A DNA stretch of 13,250 nucleotides from Kiritimatiellia bacterium. GTDB lineage: Bacteria; Verrucomicrobiota; Kiritimatiellia; RFP12; UBA1067. The first letter of the stretch is position 1; every line of letters starts with the position of its first letter. Shown one piece after another: positions 8,010 through 13,250 of the stretch. The stretch covers positions 1 to 13,250 of the forward strand of contig JAGBFY010000623.1 of the NCBI GenBank assembly GCA_017936245.1. The letters are read 5' to 3'. The notes beneath the pieces are model-generated. The model was not told the origin of the DNA, did not search any database, and was given only the letters and a program-made list of their open reading frames with translations. A program made the position numbers and the translations under genes.

Positions 8010-9131
8010 ATGTGCGAAAAGATCGCTCCTGAAGTTCAGCGCAAGTTCCGCTTCAACTGCGGCTACTGCGATGTTCATACCAATATGCGGCCGTGGGACG
8101 CGACGGATTACGACCACCGCGTGCCCGGTGCGGGAACGTTTGCGGCCGGCTTTTACGCCTGGGGCGAGATTATGCTTCTTCAAAAGAAGATATGGAATGG
8201 TCCTGTCTATTCTGAGGGCCCGGCCCACTGGTTCTATTCGGGGCTTACTGACGGTAATTACGCGCAGGACAGGGTTTACGACCTTGCGTCAGGGCCTTGG
8301 CTTGTCGACTTTGATCTTTTGAGAATGCATCCCTTGGAGTGCAATTTCGGAATGGGGATGATCGATGCGCATTTCTACAATACGCCCGGTACGAAGCCTG
8401 CGGACCGGCGTATTGCGCTTGACCGTTTCTTTGCGGCGACGGTCGCGTTCGGGCATCCGGGCTATCTTCTTCCGGAGAGGCATGCGGCGCAACGCCATTA
8501 TGAAAACGTGGCTGTAGGTGAAGAAGAATTCCGGAGCTACTATCTTATACAGGCGATCGCGACGAAATACACGCAGGTATTGGCAATGTCGATATCTTAC
8601 GTTTCGCGTGACGGTCGCCTGCTCTCCACTGAGGAGGCTTTGCTTTCGGAAAATTGCGATCTTATGCAGCCTGTGGTGCGCTATTCTGACGGAACCGTGA
8701 CCGTGGTCAACGGTTCACCGAAATCCGGCCTTTCATGTGAGGTCAATGGTGAAAAGATAGTTCTGCCGCCCGGCGGACTTTATGCCGTTTCCGGTGACGG
8801 AAAAGTTCGTGTGTGGATAGGAGAGATTGATGGGCATCGAGCCGAGTATGCCGTATCTCCAGATTATTCATATGTCAACGGACGGGGTGTGTTCACTTGG
8901 CTTCCCGGATGCGCGACGGACGGAATCTGCGTTCGCCGTCCGTCTGGAACGGGGGCTGAAGAAGTGATTCCTTTTGGCGCAAAGCGCATTATGCTGCCGT
9001 ATGAGGCGGGAAAGATAGAGGTTCTCGGCGAGGATTGCTCCGTTATGAGAATCGAGTCTCCCTACACCGAAAACGGCTGTACGGTGATTAAGCCATCCGT
9101 CGACGCTGTGTCATACCGAATAATCCGGTAG
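8010..9131 (+). CDS. Large TIM-barrel hydrolase-like protein, C-terminal part (continuation of 6324-7979)
   Basis: This is the rest of the same protein, in the same frame as the upstream part but beyond the TGA at 7977. The ATG at 8010 has no Shine-Dalgarno and falls inside a conserved barrel, so it is not a natural start. The 373 residues complete the barrel: FNCGYCDVHTNMRPW with D21 as candidate nucleophile, DYDHRVPGAGTF, then GPVYSEGPAHWFYSGLTDGN with E69 as candidate acid/base, and PWLVDFDLLRMHPL. From about 215 to the end it is beta-sandwich (VVRYSDGTVTVVNG and after). The D...E layout matches the 10878-12644 protein. If the gene is truly broken, this part lacks a signal peptide and half a barrel and would not fold as an enzyme. 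With the two indels repaired the protein would be about 935 residues. Confidence 0.65.
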   Translation: MCEKIAPEVQRKFRFNCGYCDVHTNMRPWDATDYDHRVPGAGTFAAGFYAWGEIMLLQKKIWNGPVYSEGPAHWFYSGLTDGNYAQDRVYDLASGPWLVDFDLLRMHPLECNFGMGMIDAHFYNTPGTKPADRRIALDRFFAATVAFGHPGYLLPERHAAQRHYENVAVGEEEFRSYYLIQAIATKYTQVLAMSISYVSRDGRLLSTEEALLSENCDLMQPVVRYSDGTVTVVNGSPKSGLSCEVNGEKIVLPPGGLYAVSGDGKVRVWIGEIDGHRAEYAVSPDYSYVNGRGVFTWLPGCATDGICVRRPSGTGAEEVIPFGAKRIMLPYEAGKIEVLGEDCSVMRIESPYTENGCTVIKPSVDAVSYRIIR

Positions 9132-9185
9132 ATACGGTGGAAAGCCCGGGGGTGGTGACAATAATGTTGTGCTGCGGTGGCTGTG

Positions 9186-9214
9186 TTGCTTTGAACTATC
9201 GGTTATGCTATAAT
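9186..9214 (+). promoter_or_regulatory. Sigma-70-type promoter with extended -10
   Basis: TTGCTT (9186-9191) and TATAAT (9209-9214) are 17 nt apart, with TGC just before the -10 giving an extended -10 element. Transcription would start near 9221, about 30 nt before ATG 9250. It is the best promoter in the window and probably now drives the GH43 gene at 9685 through the decayed leader region. Confidence 0.65.
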
Positions 9215-9249
9215 CCAATCAAAATTTGCAAAGAGAGGGCGAACTTATA

Positions 9250-9452
9250 ATGAAGTTTAAGTATTTTGCGGCACTGACGACGGCTTTCAGCGTTTTGCGG
9301 TTGATGCGCAAGAGACTGCTCCATTCCCGGATTGGGGAAAGCCGTATGCGGTTACGTCAGTCCTGACGGCAGGCAGATTGCCTTCAATTCAGTCCATGAA
9401 GGTTCCCGTCAGGTTTACTTTTTCGATATCAAGTGATTATTTTTGTGATTAA
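9250..9452 (+). pseudogene. Frameshifted 5' remnant of an exported protein gene
   Basis: The gene begins with a plausible ribosome site (GAGAGG at 9233-9238) and ATG 9250, encoding MKFKYFAALTTAFS, the first half of a signal peptide. It then shifts frame near 9290. In the start frame the reading ends at TGA 9364. The next frame continues sensibly from about 9294 as FAVDAQETAPFPDWGKPYAV..., and runs through RLPSIQSMKVPVRFTF to TAA at 9450. Together they make a normal exported N-terminus (AFS/FAVDAQE) followed by about 50 mature residues, then nothing. I do not recognise the parent family. It is read as a relic carrying both an indel and a loss of the 3' part. Confidence 0.55.
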
Positions 9453-9457
9453 AAAAC

Positions 9458-9463
9458 GAGGAG
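9458..9463 (+). promoter_or_regulatory. Ribosome binding site deciding the start at 9469
   Basis: GAGGAG lies 5 nt before ATG 9469. It selects that start over the in-frame ATG at 9433, which lies in the preceding relic and would add residues ahead of the signal peptide. Confidence 0.6.
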
Positions 9464-9468
9464 TTGTC

Positions 9469-9663
9469 ATGAATAAAAAGAAAATGCAGGCTAAGAGCCG
9501 AAATGGAAGATTATTCTTTTCCCTCGCATTGATAGGAATGGTTGCATGCCTCTCTTCGGTAGAGGCGCTTCCGACGATATATTTTACTGGTGATAGTGAT
9601 ACCGCCGGTCATTCATCGCTCACGAATACAGCTCATCGGGTGACCTCGAGAATGCTGAATTAG
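9469..9663 (+). CDS. Short exported protein remnant (64 aa), unknown function
   Basis: The product is mostly a signal peptide: a basic start (MNKKKMQAKSRNGR), a hydrophobic core (LFFSLALIGMVACL) and a likely cleavage after SSVEA. About 31 mature residues follow (LPTIYFTGDSDTAGHSSLTNTAHRV...), with no domain. The last residues (VTSRMLN) have the look of an out-of-frame end. The mature start resembles the first repeat of large beta-helix or autotransporter-like surface proteins, but that is only an impression. I think it is the front of a larger gene lost by deletion. The stop is 21 nt before the GH43 start, so it is probably still transcribed with GH43. Confidence 0.45.
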   Translation: MNKKKMQAKSRNGRLFFSLALIGMVACLSSVEALPTIYFTGDSDTAGHSSLTNTAHRVTSRMLN

Positions 9664-9684
9664 GAAAAGTGGAGAAAAACGAAA

Positions 9685-10680
9685 ATGACCTTTAGAACAA
9701 AAACACTTGTATCAGTCGCCTTTTGTGCGTTTGCAGCATTCGCGGATAGCCGCGATGATTTCCAGATTCGTGATCCCTTTGTGCTTCCGCATGACGGCGT
9801 TTATTATCTTTATGAATCGAAGCCCTGGTACGGCGGCGATGGAGTGTTTGTGCGCACAAGCAATGACCTTGAGACATGGACGGAAAAGAAAAGGGTGCTT
9901 TCGATTCCTGCCGGTGTGAAGTGTACTGCGGTTTGGGCTCCGGAAGTGCATAAGTACAAAGGGAAGTATTACCTTTTCGTCACCATCACAGAGGAGGATG
10001 GCGTGCGTGAGGTGAATCCTATGGCCGAGGGCGTGGATGTCAGCAGAATCCATCCGAGAGGAACATGGATTTTCAGTTCGCATACTCCTGACGGTGAGTT
10101 CCGTCCTGTTTCAAATGGTCCTGTTACACCGAAAGACTGGGTGTGTCTGGATGGTACTCTGGTGGTCGAAAACGGAATGCCATACATTGTTTTCTGCCAT
10201 GAATGGGTACAAACGAAAATCGGACGGATGTGTTACGCGGCATTGAAAGAGGATCTTTCGGGATTGGCATCAGAACCGGTTGTGATGTTTGCCGCTGCGG
10301 ATGCCATGCCGGGGGCGGGCCGTGTTACTGACGGACCATTCTTCTACCGTTCTGAAAAAAGCGGAGCGCTCCATATGATCTGGTCGAACGGTGTTAAAGG
10401 TAAGGGGTATTGCGTACTTTGCCGAACATCAAAATCAGGGCGGCTCAGCGGGCAATGGACGAAGGATTCTGTATTCTTCGGGCGCAACGGCGGACATGGC
10501 ATGCTGTTCAAGACCTTTGACGGAGCGCTTAAACTTACACTGCATCAGCCTAATAAAACACCGTATGAACGGATGAAACTTTTTGATGTTGAAGATGGTG
10601 GCGAAACACTCCGCCTAGACGCTTCATCAATGTCTGAGAGTGTCGGCTGTGGCGAAAGTGGACTCCAAGCAAGAAGGTGA
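9685..10680 (+). CDS. Exported GH43-family glycoside hydrolase (stand-alone)
   Basis: This 331-residue protein has a signal peptide (MTFRTKTLVSVAFCAFAAFA, likely cut before DSR) and a single GH43 propeller filling the rest. D30 in IRDPFV is the candidate catalytic base. WAPEV, D156 in LDGT, E173 in FCHEW, TDGPF and GGHGMLF follow in the same order and spacing as the first module of the 544-4635 protein. It is about 90% identical to that module by hand alignment, so one arose from the other or they have exchanged sequence recently. The expected role is removal of arabinose-, xylose- or galactose-type side residues; specificity is unknown. The C-terminal GCGESGLQARR is not propeller-like and follows the point where copies diverge, so it may be a junction tail. 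The start follows GGAG with 10-nt spacing. Confidence 0.9.
   Translation: MTFRTKTLVSVAFCAFAAFADSRDDFQIRDPFVLPHDGVYYLYESKPWYGGDGVFVRTSNDLETWTEKKRVLSIPAGVKCTAVWAPEVHKYKGKYYLFVTITEEDGVREVNPMAEGVDVSRIHPRGTWIFSSHTPDGEFRPVSNGPVTPKDWVCLDGTLVVENGMPYIVFCHEWVQTKIGRMCYAALKEDLSGLASEPVVMFAAADAMPGAGRVTDGPFFYRSEKSGALHMIWSNGVKGKGYCVLCRTSKSGRLSGQWTKDSVFFGRNGGHGMLFKTFDGALKLTLHQPNKTPYERMKLFDVEDGGETLRLDASSMSESVGCGESGLQARR
9688..10670 (+). repeat. GH43 duplication, copy B (stand-alone gene)
   Basis: This is the counterpart of 547-1520. The two copies remain alignable from the signal peptide to the SSM..S.G tract and then diverge, copy A into GH2 and copy B into a short tail and stop codon. Confidence 0.85.
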
Positions 10681-10688
10681 AAAGAAAT
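10516..10688 (+). repeat. Left copy of the GH43-tail direct repeat flanking the DUF5696-like gene
   Basis: The 3' end of the GH43 gene, from TTTGACGG to GAAAAGAAA, recurs at 12698-12878 in the same orientation. Long blocks match exactly, such as the stretch around GATGGTGGCGAAACACTCCG. An indel of about 9 nt lies near the end. The offset between copies is about 2182 nt. Confidence 0.85.
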
Positions 10689-10864
10689 GCGACAATGATA
10701 TATTGGGGGACAGAGGACTTTGGTCAAGGCAACGAATCCTGGAGTCGAGCTTTGGGATGCCTGCTTCCCTTTTGTTGGAGGTGCATGCAAAAACGAAGTG
10801 TAGGATTGGCCTTCATGATGCCGTGAAGAGATCGGTATGGAGTTGAGGATAGCACAAACCTTCC
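10689..10864 (+). other. Intergenic stretch with no recognised gene
   Basis: The GH43 and DUF5696-like genes are about 197 nt apart. All three forward frames have short protein-like runs, for example TLVKATNPGVELWDACFPF near 10720-10776, but no start site, no full domain and no agreement between frames. It may be decayed coding sequence. I see no clear promoter or terminator. Confidence 0.35.
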
Positions 10865-10870
10865 AAGGAG
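10865..10870 (+). promoter_or_regulatory. Ribosome binding site for the DUF5696-like gene
   Basis: AAGGAG lies 7 nt before ATG 10878 and fixes the start even though the resulting signal sequence lacks a basic N-terminus. Confidence 0.65.
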
Positions 10871-10877
10871 ATTATAT

Positions 10878-12644
10878 ATGGTGACTGCAATTGCATTTTT
10901 AGCCGCGATCATAACGGTTGAGACCGCGCTGACGGACGGGACAAAGACCGTTGAAAAGGCGGAAGTTCCGGAGACGGACGGTGTTGTCCGGTTTGTCTGG
11001 CCGAAAGAGAAGGTTCCGGCAAACTTCAAGAGCGTCACCGTGACGCCGGACTTCGCCACTGCACGGAAGGGCGAAGACGGCTACTGGGTGATGCCGAACA
11101 ACACGTTCGGAACATACAGACTCGACAACGGTAGGGTCTTCGAGAGCTGGCATATGTTCATGCCGATGTTCGGGATGAAGACGCTGCGCTCAACATACTG
11201 CGCAATCATCACCGGGATGCCGCACTCTCTGTGCGCTTCGGTGAATGCAGCGGGCGGCGTCTATTCCCAGAGCGCGGTGTTCCAGGCGGAGAAGGATATC
11301 GAACTTTATGAGGATATCCGCATAGACTACCATTTTCTGAAAGGAGACGATGCCGACTACTCCGGCATTGCGCGGTGCTACCGCAAATATCAGCTCACTC
11401 GCGGTGCGGCTGTGCCTCTCGCGGAGAAGATCAGGTCCAATCCGGCTCTCGCCTACGCTGTGACGAATATAGAGGTCCGCATCCGGCAGGCGTGGAAGCC
11501 TGCGCCTAGTCCCGTGATGGAGCAGGTTATTCGTAACGAGCCGCCCGTGAAGGCTGTCGTAACGTTCGAGCGTGTGAAGGAAATCGTCGATGAGTCCGTT
11601 AGACAGGGCGTCGGAGGCGCGGAGTTCTGTCTTGTCGGATGGAACAAGGGCGGACACGACGGAGCTTTCCCGCAGATATTCCCCGTCGAGCCGTCTTTGG
11701 GCGGCGAGTCGAAGCTGAAGGAGGCAGTCGCTTATGCGCAGTCTAAGGGATATCAGATTGTCGGACATTCGTCATTCCGCGATTGTTATCTGATTGCTGA
11801 CACTTGGGATTCAGAGTATGTTGTCGAAAAGAATCTGGACGGAACGCTCAAGCGCGGCAAAACGTCGTGGAGCGGAGGACGGCTCTATACGATGTGTCCG
11901 CAGAGGGCGTATGAAAGGTTCTGCCCGAAGCAGTGCGCCGAGATGGCAACGCTCGGATTCCGCGGCATGTTCTATGTCGACGTAACGACGTCGCGCCCGC
12001 TCTTTCCGTGTCCCGACGTGCGCCACCGCCTGAACAACGCTCAGCGTGCCGTATGGGAGAACAACATCATGCGCGAGCTGGGCGAGACGTTCGGCGGCGC
12101 GGCGTCGGAAGGCGCGTACGACTTCTGTTCGCGGACGTGCGAATCCGCCCTCACCGTGCAGTGGTGCAAACCGTTCGATCCGCCGAAGAACGCGATGGTA
12201 GACGGCTACATTCCGCTATGGCAGCTTGTCTATCACGGTATCATCGTCTCCACGCCGTTCCGCACGATGATAAACTGTCCGGCGAACCCGGACAAACGCT
12301 ATTCTCTGAAACTCTCGGAATTCGGAGGGCGTCCGACATTCTACTGGCACAGCTGGTTCGTGACAGGCAGGCCGCCCAGCATGGGAACATGGGACCTTGA
12401 GGCGACTACGGACGGGAAGATGCGCCAGGGCGTCAGATGGATGAAGGAAGGGCATGATGAATACATGCGCCGCAACGCGCTGCAGTTAACGTTCATGGAG
12501 CGCCATGAGATGCTTGCCGATGGTGTATTCCGTGTCACTTATTCAAACGGCGCGAAAATGTATGTCAACTACAACGATGCGCCGACCATCGTGGACGGTG
12601 TGTCTATTCCGGGTATGGACTATGCCCTGATCCTCGAACAATAA
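10878..12644 (+). CDS. TIM-barrel hydrolase-like protein, DUF5696/GH101-like
   Basis: This is a 588-residue protein. Its N-terminus (MVTAIAFLAAIITVETALT) is hydrophobic but has no basic residue, so it may be an atypical signal or a trimmed end. Residues about 35-200 are beta-rich (VTPDFATARKGEDGYWVMPNN, FESWHMFMPMFGM). Residues about 225-530 form a barrel: GGAEFCLVGWNKGGHDG; GESKLKEAVAYAQSKGYQIV; GFRGMFYVDVTTSRPL with D368 as candidate nucleophile; GGAASEGAYDF with E411 as candidate acid/base; then PLWQLVYHGIIVSTPFRTM. A small C-terminal beta domain (DGVFRVTYSNGAKMYVNYND) ends the protein. I associate this layout with DUF5696 proteins, which resemble GH101-type alpha-glycosidases, but the assignment is from memory and the substrate is unknown. 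GC content is high. The gene lies between two copies of the GH43 tail, which suggests it arrived or was rearranged as a unit. Confidence 0.75.
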   Translation: MVTAIAFLAAIITVETALTDGTKTVEKAEVPETDGVVRFVWPKEKVPANFKSVTVTPDFATARKGEDGYWVMPNNTFGTYRLDNGRVFESWHMFMPMFGMKTLRSTYCAIITGMPHSLCASVNAAGGVYSQSAVFQAEKDIELYEDIRIDYHFLKGDDADYSGIARCYRKYQLTRGAAVPLAEKIRSNPALAYAVTNIEVRIRQAWKPAPSPVMEQVIRNEPPVKAVVTFERVKEIVDESVRQGVGGAEFCLVGWNKGGHDGAFPQIFPVEPSLGGESKLKEAVAYAQSKGYQIVGHSSFRDCYLIADTWDSEYVVEKNLDGTLKRGKTSWSGGRLYTMCPQRAYERFCPKQCAEMATLGFRGMFYVDVTTSRPLFPCPDVRHRLNNAQRAVWENNIMRELGETFGGAASEGAYDFCSRTCESALTVQWCKPFDPPKNAMVDGYIPLWQLVYHGIIVSTPFRTMINCPANPDKRYSLKLSEFGGRPTFYWHSWFVTGRPPSMGTWDLEATTDGKMRQGVRWMKEGHDEYMRRNALQLTFMERHEMLADGVFRVTYSNGAKMYVNYNDAPTIVDGVSIPGMDYALILEQ

Positions 12645-12697
12645 AGATCTATGCCTGATGCCGACCCACTTCTGCAATCTTGTCGGGAGCGCTGGTT

Positions 12698-12880
12698 TTT
12701 GACGGCAGACTGAAACTTACACTGCATCAGCCCAATAAAACACCGTACGAACGGATGAAACACTTTGATGTTGAAGATGGTGGCGAAACACTCCGCCTAG
12801 ACGCTTCATCAATGTCTGAGAGTGTCGGCCGTGGCGAAAGTGGGCAGCAAGCAGGAAGATCTAACCGCTGAAAAGAAAAT
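12698..12880 (+). pseudogene. 3' fragment of a GH43 gene (right copy of the flanking direct repeat)
   Basis: The sequence reads FDGRLKLTLHQPNKTPYERM, then KHFDVEDGGETLRLDASSMSE to a stop at 12869-12871. It matches the last 55 or so residues of the stand-alone GH43, including the non-propeller tail ESG.QA. Homology begins abruptly at TTTGACGG (12698) and stops at about 12878, a few bases before the IS end. It has no start or ribosome site and encodes only part of the last blade, so it is a relic. It resembles the stand-alone copy (FDVEDGGETLRLDASSMSESVG) more than the fused copy. Confidence 0.85.
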
Positions 12881-13079
12881 GGGCTCTTCTTCATTATTCG
12901 TGAGAGCGGCTTAAAGTTTCTTCCTGATGTTGGTTGAAGGCAGGTCAAATATCTTTGAAGTCTCTGAAACCAAAGGCCTGCTTGATAAGCCAGTGCATCT
13001 TGCCATTGAATCCTTCCATTGATGCATTGGTCGCTCCTCCAAGTTTCCAATACCGCATCATCATAAGGTGAGGGTAGAC
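12881..13079 (-). mobile_element. ISL3-type insertion sequence remnant (3' end)
   Basis: One end of an IS is recognisable on the minus strand. GGGCTCTTCTTC at 12881-12892 looks like an ISL3-family terminal repeat, which typically starts GG(C/G)TCTT. It lies about 30 nt beyond the transposase stop. The element is cut off at its other side near 13079, where unrelated promoter-like sequence begins, so only about 200 nt of a normal 1.3-1.6 kb element remain and it cannot move by itself. Confidence 0.65.
12911..13079 (-). pseudogene. C-terminal fragment of an ISL3-family (DDE) transposase, frameshifted
   Basis: On the minus strand, from about 13079 down, the reading is VYPHLMMMRYWKLGG followed by ATNASMEGFNGKMHWLIKQAF and GFRDFKDI, then TGA. 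The TNA..EGFN.K...L..QAFGFRD tract is the conserved C-terminal signature of ISL3 transposases, including the last catalytic glutamate of the DDE triad. Shifting frame after KDI gives DLPSTNIRKKL and a TAA at 12913-12911, a plausible true end. A small deletion has therefore broken the frame near 12950, in addition to the loss of most of the gene. Confidence 0.75.
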
Positions 13080-13100
13080 CGTTTCGGAATGATACTTTTA

Positions 13101-13109
13101 TGGTAAAAT
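13101..13109 (+). promoter_or_regulatory. Possible extended -10 element upstream of the Tat lipoprotein gene
   Basis: TGGTAAAAT gives a TG-N extended -10 with TAAAAT at 13104-13109, about 32 nt before ATG 13141. No good -35 is visible; TTTCGG at 13082 with 16-nt spacing is weak. AAGGA at 13125-13129 is the likely ribosome site. Confidence 0.4.
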
Positions 13110-13140
13110 AGGCAATCAAAAAGAAAGGAATACCTTTAAC

Positions 13141-13250
13141 ATGAACCAGAACAGACGTGAATTTTTAACTGGCGCCGCATGGATGGGTGCGGCGGCGATG
13201 GCGGCGGGCTGCATGAGCCAGAAGTCTGCAATGTGTGGACTTGGTGGTGG
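13141..13250 (+). CDS. Tat-exported lipoprotein, N-terminal part (runs off the window)
   Basis: The first 36 residues show a twin-arginine signal (NRREFLTGAAW) followed by an alanine-rich hydrophobic stretch and a lipobox (MAAGC). The mature protein should therefore be folded in the cytoplasm, exported by Tat and lipid-anchored at Cys24. The start is supported by AAGGA 11 nt upstream. Such N-termini are common on Gfo/Idh/MocA-type oxidoreductases, sulfatases and sugar hydrolases in Planctomycetota/Verrucomicrobiota-like bacteria. The visible part ends in a Gly-rich GLGGG, too little to choose among them. Confidence 0.75.
   Translation, partial: MNQNRREFLTGAAWMGAAAMAAGCMSQKSAMCGLGG

Larger units (their letters stand above)
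9132..9684. other. Degenerate intergenic region between the split hydrolase and GH43
   Basis: This 553-nt stretch has no intact large gene. From left to right it holds about 50 nt with no recognisable signal, the promoter at 9186-9214, the frameshifted exported-protein relic, the 64-residue remnant and the GH43 ribosome site (GGAG at 9671-9674). No convincing terminator hairpin is visible after the stop at 9131. Confidence 0.6.

Noticed and set aside
10689..10864. Possible gene remnant between GH43 and the DUF5696-like gene
   Set aside because: Protein-like runs occur in different frames without a start, motif or agreement, so it is listed only as an unassigned intergenic stretch.
12727..13119. 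130-codon minus-strand open frame
   Set aside because: It joins antisense GH43 tail to an IS region in the wrong frame. The frame one step away contains the transposase signature, so this reading is accidental.
1..13250. tRNA, rRNA, CRISPR arrays, riboswitches and strong terminators
   Set aside because: I found no regular spaced repeats, no cloverleaf-like or rRNA sequence, and no convincing GC hairpin followed by a T-run.

Overview
The window looks like a plant-polysaccharide utilisation region from an uncultured bacterium of the Kiritimatiellota/Verrucomicrobiota/Lentisphaerota kind, probably a gut or rumen genome. This is an inference from protein style, not a database result. The clues are many exported glycoside hydrolases with short signal peptides ending near A-F-(A/S)-D-S-R, an exported FGE/SUMF1-fold protein with its own N-terminal beta domain, two large TIM-barrel hydrolase-like proteins of poorly characterised families, and a Tat-exported lipoprotein. 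Every recognisable gene is on the + strand except an IS remnant near the right end.

Layout. (1) 2-535 is the C-terminal end of a GH51 alpha-L-arabinofuranosidase, cut by the window edge. (2) 544-4635 encodes a 1363-residue exported protein reading GH43 / GH2 / a collapsed GDPD-like segment / second GH43. (3) 4662-4928 is an 88-residue exported protein that looks truncated. (4) 4954-6324 is an exported FGE/SUMF1-fold protein. (5) 6324-9131 is one large TIM-barrel hydrolase-like gene, now split in two by a pair of compensating frame changes between about 7966 and 8012. Spacing from 535 to 6324 is very tight (8, 26 and 25 nt gaps, then a 1-nt TAATG overlap), so 2-9131 reads as one transcription unit.

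(6) 9132-9684 has no intact large gene. It holds a good extended -10 promoter, a frameshifted leader of a lost exported protein, and a 64-residue exported remnant. (7) 9685-10680 is a stand-alone GH43, about 90% identical in protein to the first GH43 module of the 544-4635 protein. (8) 10878-12644 is a second TIM-barrel hydrolase-like protein (DUF5696/GH101-like). (9) 12698-12880 repeats the 3' end of the stand-alone GH43, so this tail lies on both sides of gene 8. It stops where an ISL3-type IS end with a broken transposase begins (12881 to about 13079, minus strand). (10) 13141-13250 is the start of a Tat lipoprotein gene.

How it may work together: GH51, several GH43 modules and a GH2 suggest removal of arabinose and galactose or uronic residues from pectin side chains, arabinogalactan or arabinoxylan, with the two TIM-barrel proteins attacking further linkages. 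The region also shows active remodelling: duplication, fusion, truncation, frame breaks and IS insertion.
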